DNA of 64,000 nt from Clitopilus passeckerianus (GCA_944990035.1 CALYLX010000070.1:1-64000), one strand, 5' to 3'; numbered from the stretch's first letter, positions 36,440 to 51,900 are shown. Notes: a model not told the origin generated them from the letters alone. Program-made: numbers and translations.

Positions 36440-39400
36440 TCAGTCGGTGAAGTCTTCTGAATGTAATTGGATCCAGTGTATAAATCCCGTGCACCTGGGT
36501 GAATGAATACTATGTCAGCACAATGAATTCAAGCTAAAAAAGGACCATACCATCCAATCTTGTATGTCCACCCACGGTTGAGGTCTGGGCGGTTTGAAGG
36601 CGTTGCAATGCTGACAGGGCTATGCGACCAGTAGGGTTCATAGTCTGGGTTCGGAGAGGTCATCAAGTACATGATGGAGGGTAGCGTCGGCTGATGTGGA
36701 AACATCAGCACGCCTAGGCGGTTGAAAGGTGAATGCTGCTGCCCAAATCCAGGGCGAGGGTGCCCGAATTGTTGATGTCTGAAACCACCACCAGCCTGGT
36801 GGAAATGAGGTGCTGGGTTGCGGGAATCCTTGATATAGAAGTCTTGGTCCGTCCCAGCTCCAGTGACTTTTGGTGGTGATGATCCAACAGGTCCAAGATA
36901 AGATGAATGAAAAAAAGGCTTACTCAGTATGATGTCTTCCGGTTTGACGTTGTGCTTAACAGCTAGGGCTTTTGCTTCGTCAAGTAAACACCTCCATGCG
37001 TCAGCAAGTCGTTGAAATTTCGACCAGTGAGATACCTGGCAGTCAATCTGTTCGTTGACCGGAACTGCCATTGGCCAGCTTTAGATTTCGCTCGATCAAC
37101 CTCTTGTGGATGAGAGGAATAGGTAAAACCTACCATCGCACGTACGGAGGCTGGCTATATGGCTCAAGAGGGACGGGTCGATACGGGAAGTCTTTGAAAT
37201 TCCAATGCACGCCACGAGTGTGCTCCTCGATAGGGAGCTGAGCCAGCCCTTCCTTGAAAATGTTGCCTAGAATAACAAAGTCTCCAAAGTCCGTACCGCC
37301 GGCTTGCTTGATCCCATAATCGCCTGTGGTAAAGCGATGCGCTTTGATGTTGCTGTTCTCGTGCCAACAATGGTCGTGCGTTCCGGCCTCTAGGTTAGAA
37401 AGCCGCAGTTGCCGCAAGGATAGTTGTGGTGTGGCAAGCTCGAAGTCATCGTCAAGGTCGCTATCCCCGTCGTCGTCTGTATCGGTGGATCCTATCAAGG
37501 CCTTCGTCCGAGAGGGTAGTGCAGCTGGATCTTTCTCAGTAGGGAGCAGCCCGCGAAGGACAAGTACTAGGTGGCTCAGGCGCCGAGTGGCCTCGTCTGC
37601 GTCGATTATCTCAGTCTTTGTGAGCTTGATCGCCTCAGCTCTGGGAAGCATCTGCGATTTTCTGTTTAGACAGTCTGAGGGAGATGCGATAAGTGTTTAC
37701 CTTCATGATAGCCATGTTGAGGCTTTCTGTAAGGTTATAATTTCGAACGGTCATCCAACCATCCTTGGGCGGCGGTAAGCCCATGATAACTTTAGGGAAA
37801 CCATCAACTCTGTACGATGCATCCTGTAACTAGGATTTAGGGAACAGTATGGCCCAGGTCGGGAAACAGCTTACGCCAACGAAATCTTGCGTTTGACTTG
37901 CGTTTAGATTGTGTTGTTTTCGTACGTAAGTAGTAGCATCCTACGTAATCTTGAGCAACTGTATCAGGAAGATGATGTCTAGTCTTACCACAACATCCTC
38001 ATACTAGAGGTTAGGAAAACGTCAGAGTCTGGTCTGCTGCTTACTTGGAGAGTAGCGGATACTTACGAATCTGAGTATCATCTGGGCACATGCTGCAACT
38101 CCTCTAGTGGTGAGCTCATTCAACAGTAAGTTCTGTGGAGAGCGAGTTTGGACTAGGAGGTCGAGATCTCAGGAAGGATTTCAGAATGCAAATGCCAGAC
38201 TGTACCGACCATTAGAGAGAAGTATGAAGGGCGTTGGAGCCCCTTCCGCAGAGAAGCCAAGCATTTCCGGTAAATTTGGATGGCTATGATTCATCTGAGT
38301 ACGATCCACTTATGCGAACTAAATGGGACTTACTAGACATCCTGTAGAAATTTTACATCCTTGATCCAACGCTGCCGCAATATGAGCAAGTGTCAAGGCA
38401 CATGACAGAGACATACCTCACTAGCCTCAGCATGAGGCCCTTCGTAACGCTTGATGAGAGTTTGTCGTCCGTCTGCTTCACCGGCGCTGACTCCTGCCCA
38501 CCACCCATCTTTCATTTTAGACCGACCTTTGAGTCGTACTTCTGACTGGTGGTAACGCCGGAACTGAGGCACCATTTAGTGACGAACTTGGACAATACAG
38601 AGTTGGTACATACTCCACGATCCTCGAGTACCTGGTCCGAGACTATTTCATATTCTGGTTCTGTGTCGACAGAGCTGGAAGCTGTGAGCGACTGAGTCGC
38701 CGCGGAGGTAGAGTCTATAGAAGAAGCAAAAGAAGCATTCATATCGACCGGGGAGGCAACCACGAAAAATTCTGTCTCTGCGTCGTCGTCTATGACTGCC
38801 TCCAGAGACCCTGAGCTGTAGGGTGGAGGCACAGCAGCAGTTAATTGTCTGGTTTGCTGTAGATGAGGCTTGAAGGACCCCGGGATGGATGACAGCGCAT
38901 AGTGAATATCGATGAGTGTAGCAATCTGGTTAAGGACGAGATTTAACGCCAAGATGATTTCCGTGATGACGGGACTGCTTACTTGGAAAGATTGCGCAGC
39001 GTCTTCGAGATCAGCACTAAACTCCCCAATAGCCATCTCAATAGATGATTTCCTCATGAACCGCTGCGTCCAGCTGATATCACTTTGATGCTTCATGAAC
39101 TCATGGATTGATTTCAATGTCCTAGTACACAGATAGAGTGTTCAGAACGGAATTCAAGGCACAAGATTCAGGACATACACTTGAAAGCGCTCTAGGTTCT
39201 TCAGTAGCGTAGGTGGTGCAGTTTGCCAGCGTCCTTCCATCTGGTCATTTATGTCCAGTAGAATGCGAGCACATCTTCGGGCCAGCCTGCAGTTTATTTT
39301 AGTCAGATCATGAAACTGCGCCATGGACAAGCACATACCTGAAGCAAGCATCTTTATTATTCTACATTCATAATGTTGGCTAAAGTCCACGGATGAGACG

Positions 39401-39655
39401 GAGGGACAAACCTGGATTCCCTGTTCAAATTATTAAAGGTGGAACATCATCAGAGCTGGGATTTGTACTCGCTTGTATCGTCTGCAGCATAAGCAAAACA
39501 ATCCCTACGGCAGCCACGGCTGGTGGAAAGAACGACATGTTGGTCAATTCTTTGGTCAATGACACTGCCGCGGTTGTAATTTGCAGGACATCTTGAGATC
39601 CAACCCTTGTCTTTGGGGCCCTGACCTTGACGGCCTTGACGAAATTCAGTGGCAT
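36440..39655 (-). CDS. MLKL-like four-helix N-terminus plus pseudokinase-like protein
   Basis: A many-exon gene (about 15) of an Agaricomycete family. The N-terminal domain (ATG 39655 to about 38930) is helical: VLQITTAAVSLTKELTNMSF with a hydrophobic run, RLARRCARILLDINDQMEGRW, FMRKSSIEMAIGEFSADLEDA. It resembles the MLKL N-terminal four-helix bundle family. A ~90-residue acidic linker follows. The next part is kinase N-lobe-like (VRLKGRSKMKDGWWAGV, QTLIKRYEG with the Lys, then RWIKDVKFLQDV and HPNLPEMLGF). I find no HRD loop, so it is probably a pseudokinase. The C-terminal third ends IGWCTGFIHWIQL...DFTD through a final intron at 36495-36550. A role in regulated cell death is inferred from the fold only. 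Two introns flank a 9-nt microexon. Confidence 0.72.
39412..39420 (-). other. predicted 9-nt microexon (Gly-Ile-Gln) in the MLKL-like gene
   Basis: Between the first exon (ending at 39473 after ACG ATA CAA) and the exon starting at 39361 (AAT AAT AAA GAT) the sequence holds two intron-sized stretches. One is 52 bp with a GC donor (GCGAGT, 39421-39472) and an AG acceptor; the other is 50 bp with a GT donor (39362-39411). The 9 bases between them (GGAATCCAG) keep phase 0 and give TIQ-GIQ-NNKDACF, matching the usual TIQxIQxNKxxC pattern I recall for this family. The other joins I tried break the frame or lose this pattern. Confidence 0.6.
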
Positions 39656-39909
39656 AGTGTGGACACGAATGGTCGGGGGGAGAAAGTCCTCATGCGGAGG
39701 CTATACATGTTGCACTCGATGTTGATCATGGTGTCAAAATGGGAGACTTGATTGCCCCGTCAACGTCAAACCGCGTCGCGACGCGCCCTCATAACACTCT
39801 CAAACAGCACTCGGTTTCGCGGCCTGGAAAGGTATATAATCGTCTATTATGAACTTCAAATCCAGTGAGTATATTCTATGCTGATCACATCCCATGTTGT
39901 CTCATCCTT
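39656..39909. other. short intergenic region
   Basis: Separates the MLKL-like gene start from the thioesterase 3' end (both minus strand), so it holds the MLKL-like gene's promoter. I see no other feature. Confidence 0.4.
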
Positions 39910-41869
39910 CTAATTGCATCTCCGAGTTCTAACGCTCGCCTTCCTTCCAACCACAGCATCGCCTCTGGCGTGGATTAAGGCTGTGAGCAAAATTCTTCAA
40001 TAGAAAGGTGACATAGATTCTGACCTTTGTAGGTCTTGAAGACGACTTGTCGAGGAGTGACGGCCTTGTCATGCTCACCAACCCAGGTAAACCTGAATTC
40101 ATTGGTCATTTGCTCCTCGCCTGTTCCAACATTCACGACATTCGCTTTGACCCCGACGTGCTATTTTGAATTAGAAGGCATTCACTTCAAAGGATGGTCC
40201 AAACAAAGCTTACAACAACAGTGCGGCTATGGCCTTCGTCTGATCCAGGTCGTTCCGAGGTGTGCAGGATTGAGGAAGTGAGGCGGAGAATTGAGCCGAT
40301 TGGAACAGGACGGGCGAAGGAGATGCCGTCGAGTGACAAGAAGCGAACATGTCGAGCTCCGGTGAACAAGCTTGCGTTTGTGAAACCCAGCTAGAGGTAA
40401 CTTCAGCACTGGAAGGATGGGTAGCCATGTTTTGATCTGACCTCGTATGCTAGTCTCATGAGATATCCTCCAAAGACTTTCTGATGAACACTATTGAAGG
40501 GGTTAGAAAGAACCCGCAGTCTGGCGAGGTGAAGACATACTTGCGTTCCTGAGGGAACATCAACATACATTTGTGCTGTCGCGTGTCACCCATCCATACT
40601 CGCCGGGCCTCCATACTCTTCGGGAGATCATGCTGGCCATATTGCAAATAGAAGGAGTGAAGAGCAGCTGCCTCTTCAGAGCTTGGTGGCACTTTTGAGA
40701 GTGATCTTTGTGCGTTGGATTGGCGGCGTATTTTCATTTCTGTGTGAGATGGTTAGGGGATCGAGAAAAGGTTTGATGAAAGCACTGACGCTCTCCCAAG
40801 GAGTACAAGCGTTCTTCTTCTGGGGTCGTAATATTTAGAGGGTTGACTTGTCTAGCTTTGTGTGTTGTAGCATCCCGGCAAACCATTGAGAATCGACCTT
40901 GAGGGCTTTTGAGACGGTCAAAACATGGAGGTGAATGAATAGTCGCGTACCCAGAAGCACAGTTTCGGTTGGCTGGTCACCCCCAATGCTCTCCATCTTC
41001 ACTGCAACCTCCATCGAACTCTTCCCTGTGTAAATAACTTGTCCGCTTAGCAGCACATCCCGAGAGGGATTGAGGGGTGTGAGCATATCAAGTCTGGGCG
41101 ACATTAGATTGGTGGTATGAAACAGTTGACAGGATTTGGCCTTGCCTGTCTACGGATGCGGTGACGATATAGAAACCCCTCTCTTTGATCTTTCCGAGGG
41201 TTTGTACATCGGGTCCAAGCATGTGCTTGTACGCTATTGAACCGGCGAGAGAGTCGAGGTGTTCCATGAGCCTATATGTACCAGATTTAGCCTCTGGACA
41301 GATGAATGTGTGACCTCCGACTTACTTTCCGGTACGGATACCTCCTGACGCGTTCACATAGTCTTCCAAGGTAGTAGGAGAGGATGCGAACGGCAACACT
41401 ACTTCGGAGTATGAATCATGCATGTTACGAGGGGCTTGAGTGGCGGCCGAGATCGTTGGTGAGGGCGCTTCAGCTTCTGGAGATGCGGGTGTTCGAGCTG
41501 TATCAAGAAGAACCTCGGACCATCGCAGAGGTGTCCTCATAGGAATAGTCCTGTAGAATGACTTGTGATTAGCACCAGTTATAACTCCAAGAAGCTACTG
41601 GAACATACCTATGGTATGCCGGGTCTGCTCTGTCCCCTAATAGGTAATATAAGATGCATGCGAGAGCCAGAAAGTTAGTCTCGAGGCTTACTGACTGCAC
41701 GGAGCAGCCTGTCCATTGACATGATATCTTGATTTTCTTCACTGGCTACTACCCTCTGTGCCACAATAGGCGCTGCATTTCTCAGTGGACAAGAGGTATG
41801 AATAAATTGGCGGGAACTAGATGGTCCAACAGTTGTCTTCAATCTCTGTGAGATACAGAGACGATACAT
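39910..41869 (-). CDS. mitochondrial double-hotdog acyl-CoA thioesterase (ACOT9-like)
   Basis: Hydrolyses acyl-CoA to free acid and CoA. ATG 41869 (MYRLCISQRLKTTVG...RQFIHTSCPLRN) gives an Arg/Ser-rich, acid-free leader typical of mitochondrial targeting. A frame upstream of it lacks an ATG. The first hotdog contains LMEHLDSLAGSIAYKH, IVTASVDRLDM and GQVIYTGKSSMEV. The second contains NVHQKVFGGYLMRLAYELGF, ISFARPVPIGSILRLTSSI and NEFRFTW. The tandem hotdogs and the paired G-G-x-L/M-R pattern fit the ACOT9/10 group. There are about eight exons. The extreme C-terminus is uncertain. Splicing after TYK gives a stop at 39910-39912, but another acceptor is possible, and the usual Ala/Glu/Arg-rich end seen in relatives is not clear here. 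Confidence 0.8.
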
Positions 41870-42603
41870 GTTTCGGTCGTCTTCAACCGGATAGTCGACA
41901 GCAAAAGCGAGCCGGAACGTTGTGATCGTCGTGGCTGTGTCGTCCTCTCCATCAGTCCTTCGACTGCCATCGTCATTTCCCGTCAACACCGACTGGATTA
42001 TTGAGGCTAGAGCGGTGTTAACTCTTGCTTATCTGTGATTTCGACTGACTTCTGTGAGATGAATATCAGGACATCTGTCCAAATGACATCTTGATGCAGC
42101 CTAGAAGACTTTCTGACATTCAATACTGACACACGAATAAGGTTGTTGTGTCCTTAGTACAAAGGCTCTGGAGTCGAATTAATGTAAGCTTGGTTGTCAA
42201 GATACACCCGGTCTTCGTGGGCACTTTAATGACGCTGAGGGCGCTCATAACATTCATTCCACCATGGATTTCTTTCTTCTGAGGAAGGGCCAATGATGGT
42301 TGTCAAGAACTTCAATTTTGACACAACCCCAGGTCTCCTGGATTCAGTTTGGCAGCAAACGCTTATGACCGTAGACGGATCTACTCACGAAATGAACGCA
42401 GGTGACAGATCTGGATGTTCTTATATGAATATAGGGCATCCTCGCCGCCGTCCCCAGCCTCCTTCACCTTCTCTCTTCTCTTTCACAACACCTGTGGGAC
42501 TGGTGCCCTTGACCATTTCTTTGCTGGTTCAATACCTCTTCTGTTCTTCTTTTAATAGCAGCAGGACTGTCAGAATCAATCCGTCCGGATTCCCAGTTGT
42601 GTC
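41870..42603. other. intergenic region between divergent genes
   Basis: About 730 bp. A short frame from 42293 (ATGATGG) is not supported by a domain and is probably leader or promoter DNA of the membrane-protein gene. CT-rich stretches lie near 42460-42550. Confidence 0.4.
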
Positions 42604-44683
42604 ATGGATTTAACCCGAGCTGTGAAGGCGCGAGCAAGAACTACCGTGAGCAATCCATCACCTCCGTATTTTTTGCTACTGGGTTCATCGCCCAAACAGT
42701 ATGAGCGGATCACTCGTACCAAAATCACGACGGCTTTCTTTGTCTTCAGCTTCATCCATTGCTTTGCCCAAGGCATAATCCAGGCGTTTCTTTTCCAAAT
42801 CGACTCAGAATACGACTCTATCCTTTCCGTGGTCACAGCAGCCGCTGAAATTCCGGCCCGGAATATCAGCTACCTGGAAGGAAGCTCGAACAACTATATT
42901 CTGCGGATGTGCAGCGACATTCCCATTGGGAAATTTCCTTGCACTGAGATATTCAGATCGTCGATCGATGCACACAGTACTGCGCTGGTACGTTCTCTGC
43001 CTCCCCAGACCAGCACAAGAATGACTCACCCGTCCTTCTAGGACTCGACCAGCAGATCGGAGATGGTGAGGACTCTGTTTAACTGGGTTCAATTTCAACC
43101 CGTCTCATCGGATTCTGGGTTTACAGTCGCAGAATCGTTTCTTCGAGGGCGTAGTTGCCAAGCCTATTCTCAACGGGACTTCCGGAGCTACGACTGGGAT
43201 CTCGCTCCTTTCGGGGTCGAACTCGGTCGTATTATCTCAACAATGCACTCAGGAGTTCCTGTATCCCGAGCAAATGTGAGAATCCATTCCATGCCAACGT
43301 TCCATGAGGCTCACATCCCAACCTTCAGTATGCGAAACTCCAAACGTGAAGACATCACTTTCATTCTTTTGCAGTTCTGGCTGTTTTCCATCTCTTTAAT
43401 GGCGGTCACCACGGACTCTGTTCCCCATACGTACTTGCCCTTATTTTGAAGCCAGGAAACCCTTTCTCATTTCGGCCTTTATATTCTGCAGACTCGCAGT
43501 CCTGGCAACACGAGCGCTAGTCACGGGCTGGTCGGCCTATGCTATCTGGAGAACGAGGTACATAGAAGGCGTTTTCCAGGAACTTTTCGTCAACTCGGGA
43601 ACTCCATGTTCGATCGACCTATTTCCGACTTACTTCTCGGCGCGGATTCAATATGAGGTATGTTTCGGCTTCTGTTATCGTCCACAAGGGGGTTAGACGG
43701 CTATTCCGAGTATAGATACCTGATCTTATTCTCAACTGCACTGCGTTGCTCATTGCTGCCTACCTCTCTTGGACGCTTCTACGTGTAAGCGATTTAGTGA
43801 GGTGATCCATATGACTGATAATAATTAGCCAATCATTGCAGGAATACAACGACCATTCTTTCAAATGTGTCGGAGCGCCAAAGCATATCAATCGCATTAA
43901 CAAGGTGACAAACGAACCCCCATAACTATTTAGGCTTTTTCACTGATTTTCTCATAGTTCTTCATGGCGGTACTTGCCTGCCTGCAACTGGAATGCTTCG
44001 TTCTGGTGGCTGCGATGGGCTTGTGGGTTGACGTCCTGGTGAATACGGCCATTGGTCATTTATCTCAACATACGACGATTTATGAGGGTCTATTCATCTT
44101 GACCGCTATCGTGAGCTTACTTTCCATGTCCCTTCTTGAGACAACAGGCTTATAACTCTGATCTAGCTCTTGGTCCCATGGATAGCTATGGTAAAAGGAG
44201 CTTCTTCCCTGTAGTAAACAGCGTGCTAAATCGTCGACAGGGATGGTACGCCATTCGCCAAGAGAAAAGACTTCTTATGTGGATCTTCCTCGGAATTGCG
44301 TTCTTCATTTTCTCTGGATGGTCGATCATGTTCTATTCAATGGTTTATAGGTGGTAAGCATTGTCAGCGTCCTGTGATTTTGTTTGCAGCTTGCTGATTT
44401 GATCTATTCAGGACATTCATGCAATGGCCATTCATTGGGTGCTTTATCGTGGCGTCTTTCGTCCTCATTGGATCCACCATGATACTGGGCGTCGTCTGTA
44501 GACTCAATTTTGGCAGAGGCCTGAAGGAATATCGTGAGTACCGATGCTTGCTTTGGTGCTTCATTGATTGAACGCGGAACAGTCCAAGCAGAAGCAGCTC
44601 TCGCTTCATCAAATTTTGCTCCGGAGTTGTTCGCGCATGATGAAGAGAAAGGTAAAACTATGGACTTGGATATGAAGTACTAG
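42604..44683 (+). CDS. multi-pass fungal membrane protein, function unknown
   Basis: ATG at 42604 (MDLTRAVKARARTTV). The first ~40 residues are polar, and the first hydrophobic segment (TTAFFVFSFIHCFAQGIIQAFLF) is followed by a ~130-residue extracellular-looking loop with NxS/T sites and conserved Cys (RMCSDIPIGKFPC). Further segments include FILLQFWLFSISLMAV, a helical run near 43740-43780, FMAVLACLQLECFVLVAAMGLWVDVLV, LFILTAI, WIFLGIAFFIFSGWSIMFY and IVASFVLIGSTMILGVVC. The C-terminal tail (QAEAALASSNFAPELFAHDEEK) is short and acidic, ending DMKY. There are at least eight exons. It belongs to a basidiomycete type of large-loop membrane protein that I recognise only in general. No transport or receptor motif is visible. 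Confidence 0.7.
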
Positions 44684-44827
44684 CTGCTTTGGACAGTAGG
44701 CAGGTTGTAGTTTGTACCGTTTGGGTTGCCGTTAGTGCCGGACTCCTGTTTGATTAGATTAGATGGACAATTCAAGATCGATCAAAAATTTTGTGGTATC
44801 CCGACTTGACTCCTACATTCAAAAGCA

Positions 44828-47404
<2,577 letters not shown>

Positions 47405-48572
47405 ACATACCAGAAGTATATATTTCGTAGATTCTCTTATTTGCTTCGCAAAACTGCCCATCATTGTGTCTGCTCTGTTTCGGAATTTTATTGAGCTTGT
47501 TGCTTGTGTACAGAAAAGTGGGACAGAGCATCTGAAATAGGTGTAACCTCATCTCTAACCACTTGCAAGCTGTAAACATCCTGTATGCAGTGTTTGAGGC
47601 TTGGTCATGAAAATCAGAGTGTTATCTTCTGTAACCAGTAATTCAAATTGTGTGAATGTCAAGAGGTACTCAGGTTTTGAAAATTATACCCAGAGTTGGT
47701 TTTTAATTTAAGAGTAGTAGAGAGAGGTACCCCCCTACTGTGGAAAATTATGTGATTACCAACATCTATTTATGTCTAATATAGAAATTAGTTGTAAATA
47801 ATTATACTTTTGACCAACTTTTGACTCTTATTGGATGACTTCCTGCAGGTAGGTGATGTTAATTGTATATTTCATCAGCAAATCCTGGTGCGCTATATGG
47901 GGCTATATAGGCCACCATAGCACCATAGCACCATAGTAAGGGTATACCACGTACATAGTTCTCATTAGCTTCTATATCATGTCTATAGTTGCCACGTTGG
48001 CTTCATAGTACTAAGTAGGTCTAGCGAGCAGGCTATCCACTATGGAGTCTGTCCAGAATTTCCCGGGTGGTTCACTTGAACCAGTTCAGTTTGCTTCAAT
48101 AGCACTCAAAATTTTAATGAAAATATAATCAAACATATCCTATTTCAAGGCTAACTACAACATGGAGTACTATGCTAATATACAGGCTCCCTAAGTTACC
48201 TAGAATCTGCCAGGGGTAGGCGTTACCCTGGGGGTATGGCCAAGGGTAGAGCAGGGGTAGGGGTAAGGGTAGGAATTTGGTACCCTTGCTCTACCCTTGG
48301 GTTTTGGGAGGGGTAAAGGTACTTTTTTAATTGATCTTTTGTCGGTATTTACTACGGCTACATTATACACTTTACCTTGCACAAAAAGCTCAAGAAACGG
48401 TGAAGAAACGGCGCAGAAATGGTGAAGCCGCGCGTGCAGAGTGGGCGTGGGAACATGACGAAGCGGCTTTGAATTTGCCAGCGCAACGGTTCTGGGCAGC
48501 AACATCGCGTTCTGGCCACTTTTTCAAGCGCGTAAAACGCGTAGATATGGCTTAGAATGCTTCCGAATGCAA
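47405..48572. other. AT-rich intergenic region at the edge of the transposon zone
   Basis: About 1.17 kb. A short tandem of CACCATAG (three near-copies, about 47910-47940) lies in a TATA-rich stretch. Further right is the GGGTA-rich hairpin region (see 48240-48300). A 74-codon frame near 48331-48555 has no recognisable domain. I see no gene. Confidence 0.5.
48240..48300. repeat. GGGTA-rich hairpin
   Basis: A perfect 14 bp inverted repeat (CCAAGGGTAGAGCA at 48240-48253 and TGCTCTACCCTTGG at 48287-48300) encloses a 33 bp loop of GGGGTA/GGGTA units. Related GGGTA-rich sequence continues on both sides (about 48210-48325). Confidence 0.6.
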
Positions 48573-48577
48573 GGCTA
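48573..48577. repeat. target-site duplication GGCTA, left copy
   Basis: GGCTA directly before the left copia LTR. The same five bases follow the right LTR at 55317-55321, a typical 5 bp integrase duplication. Confidence 0.9.
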
Positions 48578-48948
48578 TGTCGAGCAAGCATGCCTTCCAG
48601 TGAGGGAAGTTGCAGAGCGGCCTACCTTGAGCTAAGTGTAGGGTTGTGAGGTAAAGCGAACTATGTAATAAGACTAGAGAAGTCTCCAATGTATTGAGGT
48701 GAAGTACATAGGTTTATATACATAAGGAGAGCGTGCACAGACCATGTATATGTAAGCATATCTAGAATGTTCTGTGCTAAATATAGTACGGAAGTGACAC
48801 GGAATGAGTCATAAGTAGTCATGAAGTGTCACGTGAGTTGCCATGAGGCGTATTTGTAAGAAGGCGTAACAATGGTGCGATATGGCGCAATACTAGATCA
48901 TGTGATGTCACGTGATTAGTCATGTGAGTGGTACGCGTCAATTCAACA
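48578..48948 (-). repeat. copia 3' LTR (left copy)
   Basis: 371 bp. In element orientation it begins TGTTGAATT and ends in ...GACA. Compared with the right LTR it differs at six sites, five of them transitions. The sequence is rich in short palindromes built on TCACGTGA and TCACATGA. Confidence 0.95.
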
Positions 48949-48959
48949 CACCCCCTCAA
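48949..48959 (-). other. copia polypurine tract
   Basis: On the minus strand the bases just before the 3' LTR read TTGAGGGGGTG, the usual position and composition of the plus-strand primer. Confidence 0.75.
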
Positions 48960-48966
48960 AGACCAC

Positions 48967-51900
48967 CTATTGTGTGTCTTTGTTCTTAGATGAGTAAAAC
49001 TCAAGTCCAAGTTGAGATCTGAACTGCTCAAATTTGACACGGTCCAAATTCTTGGTCAGCATGTCAGCAGTGTTCTCATTTCCAGGTATAAAGTATAACT
49101 CTATGATACCGTTTTCAACACATTCGCGGGCGTAGTGATAGCGAATATCAATGTGTTTAGTCCGGCGTTCCTGGACAGGATTTGATCCGATAAAGATCGA
49201 TCCCTGATTATCACCGATAACCATAGTAGGTTCAGTTTCAGGAAGACCAATTTCAGACAAGAGTGACCGAAGCCATGTGACTTGTCGACATGTGTCTGAC
49301 AAAGCCATGTATTCAGCTTCTGTCGATGATAGCGCAATTGTTTTCTGCGCTTTCGACGTCCAACAGATAAGTCCATTGGCGAGTTTCATAATATATCCTG
49401 ATGTAGAGCGACGCATGTTTTCGTCAGACGCCCAATCAGAATCTGTATATGCATGCAGACCACCATTACTAGCTCCGTCATAGACAAGTGAGTAGTTGGG
49501 GTAGGTAGCTAAGTACCTTAGCACATGTTTGGACTTTTCGAGATGCTCTTTGCTTGGATTTGCAGAGAATTGCGATAGTTTGATTACCGCAAAGGCAATA
49601 TCGGGCCGTGTGCCTAGCATGAGATATAACAGAGATCCGATCACGGATTGAAACTCTGATTTGATCTTGGGATTGGGAGCCTCAGTATTGGTTTTACTAG
49701 GTTTCCAGCCAGATGGCAGTGGAGTGTAAGTGGTTTTAGCATTAGTCATTCCATAGCGTTGCAATACTTTTTGGAGATAAGGAACTTGATCAAGTTTGAT
49801 CATGTTCTTGTCCCGAGTAATGCGCATGCGTAGAAATTCCTTAGTGTCACCAAGGTCTCGGCATTCCTATTTCTTCATGAATGCGGATTTCATCTTCAAG
49901 ATGAGGTTCCAATCAGACCCCATGAACATTGCATCGTCAACATACACAACAGCAACAACAGTCTTGCCATCTTTAGTATGGTGTACAAAGACACCTGCAT
50001 CGGATGTTGTTCGTTTGAAACCCAATGCTTCCATGGATTTCGTCATCTCTTTCCACCAAGAGAGACTTGCTTGTTTGAGGCCATATAGTGCCCGTTTGAG
50101 TCTACAGACTCTATTTCGGTGGCTTTTGGATTTAAATCTTTCTGGTTGCTCCATATAGTTTTCCATATAGAAAGGCAGTTTTCACATCAACACCTTGAAT
50201 GTGCCATCCTTCTAATGCGGCTAGCGCAAATAGAGTTCGAACGGTTTCAAAGCGTACAACCGGGGAAAAGATCTCGTCAAAATCTATACCCTCGATCTGT
50301 GAGAAGCCTTTGGCAACAAGCCTAGCCTTTTTGCGACCATCAGATTTGATGTCAAATACCCAACGGTTCTTGACAATCTTTCGGCCTTTAGGTGGATCAA
50401 CTAGCTCATACACGTCTCGTTCACGGAGCGCCTCAAGCTCCTGTTGACATGCATTATGCCATTCCTTCTGCTCCGCTTTTGGCAGTCGAGCAATATCGCG
50501 GAATTGCATCTCGCGAATGTTGGGTAGTCTAGGTGTAGAACTATCCGATAGAAGTGCGTGAAGATACGGTGGAGTATACTCATCAGCTGGCATAGCCAGG
50601 TCTGCCTGATGGAGTAAGTATTGTATCAATGGCACACCCCCTTCCTTGCACAGTTTTTGTGCCCAAGCGAGATCAGCATCAGAATCTTCACGAGGCCGTT
50701 TCGGCGGACGTGGCAATTTCTGTTCAGGCACAATGCCTTGCATGCGATCCTCAACCTGTTCTCCTGATGGTTGATCGTCATCATTCTCGGACTGTTCGCT
50801 AGTATTGGAGGTTGTGATCCCTTCCATCGTGTCAGTTGGCTGAAATGTAGCCTGACGATGGTCATAACCGGATCGTGGTACTTGTCTGGCGCGCCCAGGC
50901 ATTTCACCCACGGTCTTTTTCCAATATCTGTCCATGAGAATGTCCCTTTGGATTTCAGAGGGAAGACGATTTTCTCCATATACATTGCCAGGTTTTCTGG
51001 TAATGGTACGTATCCTTTGGGGATAGCGTCACAATGGTATGCCTTGAGGCAGTTGTGGTCCGCTATTATTTTCAAATTGAGCACGATCTGGAAGTGATCT
51101 CCAGTTTTCCACGTCAATTCGACGAAGTCGGAATTTAGATGGATCAATTTGATATGGTCGTTTTCCATTTTCGGACTGACCAGGTGGATACGCGGAACCC
51201 TGACCTGTTGATGTTGGGTTATCAACATAGAAGTCTTCATTATCAGAGACTTCCTCAGGTTCCTCTTCCACAGTAGGCATTTTGCCTTTACCCTTGTCCG
51301 ATTTAGGTTTTGGAGTGGAAGGTGGAGAAGGAGAAGGGGTTCGGGTGTGATCAGAAGCATGATCATTTTGATGTTGACTAGGTGGTTCTGGACCATCATT
51401 GTCATCATCTCCCGATTCCGAAGGAATTTGTTGATCTGGAACATGATATTCCGGGTCTTGCATCAAAGGTTTATCACCTATACGTGTGATGCCACGACTT
51501 TTGTGTTCAGGACATTTGGGGAATAGTGTTTCATCAAATAGTGCTGTAGTTCCAACAAATATTGTGTTGTTGTGAAGTCGCATGAATTTGTGCGCCTTCA
51601 TACCCGGTTCTGTACCAAGGTACAACATGAGTTCCGATTTCGGAGCAAGTTTGTTGGTTCGTTTGTCCTCAGGGAGGTAAACGTAAGCACCACAACCAAA
51701 TACACGGAGGTGAGAAATGTCTGGTTTCTCCTTAAAGATAACCTCGTGGGGTGTTTTCCAATCGATTCTTCGAATTGGAGTTCGATTGTATAGATGAGCA
51801 CTATGTGCCACAGAGAATTCCCACCACATGTTAGGAAGGCAAGCATCGTGATGCATAGCCATTGCTTTATCCATGATGGTGCGGTTAAAGCGCTCTGCAC

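Noticed and set aside
42293..42603. Frame starting MMVVKNFNFD before the multi-pass membrane protein
   Set aside because: No domain and unrelated frame; treated as promoter or leader sequence.
48331..48555. 74-codon basic frame left of the copia element
   Set aside because: No splice context, domain or start context; cannot be supported.
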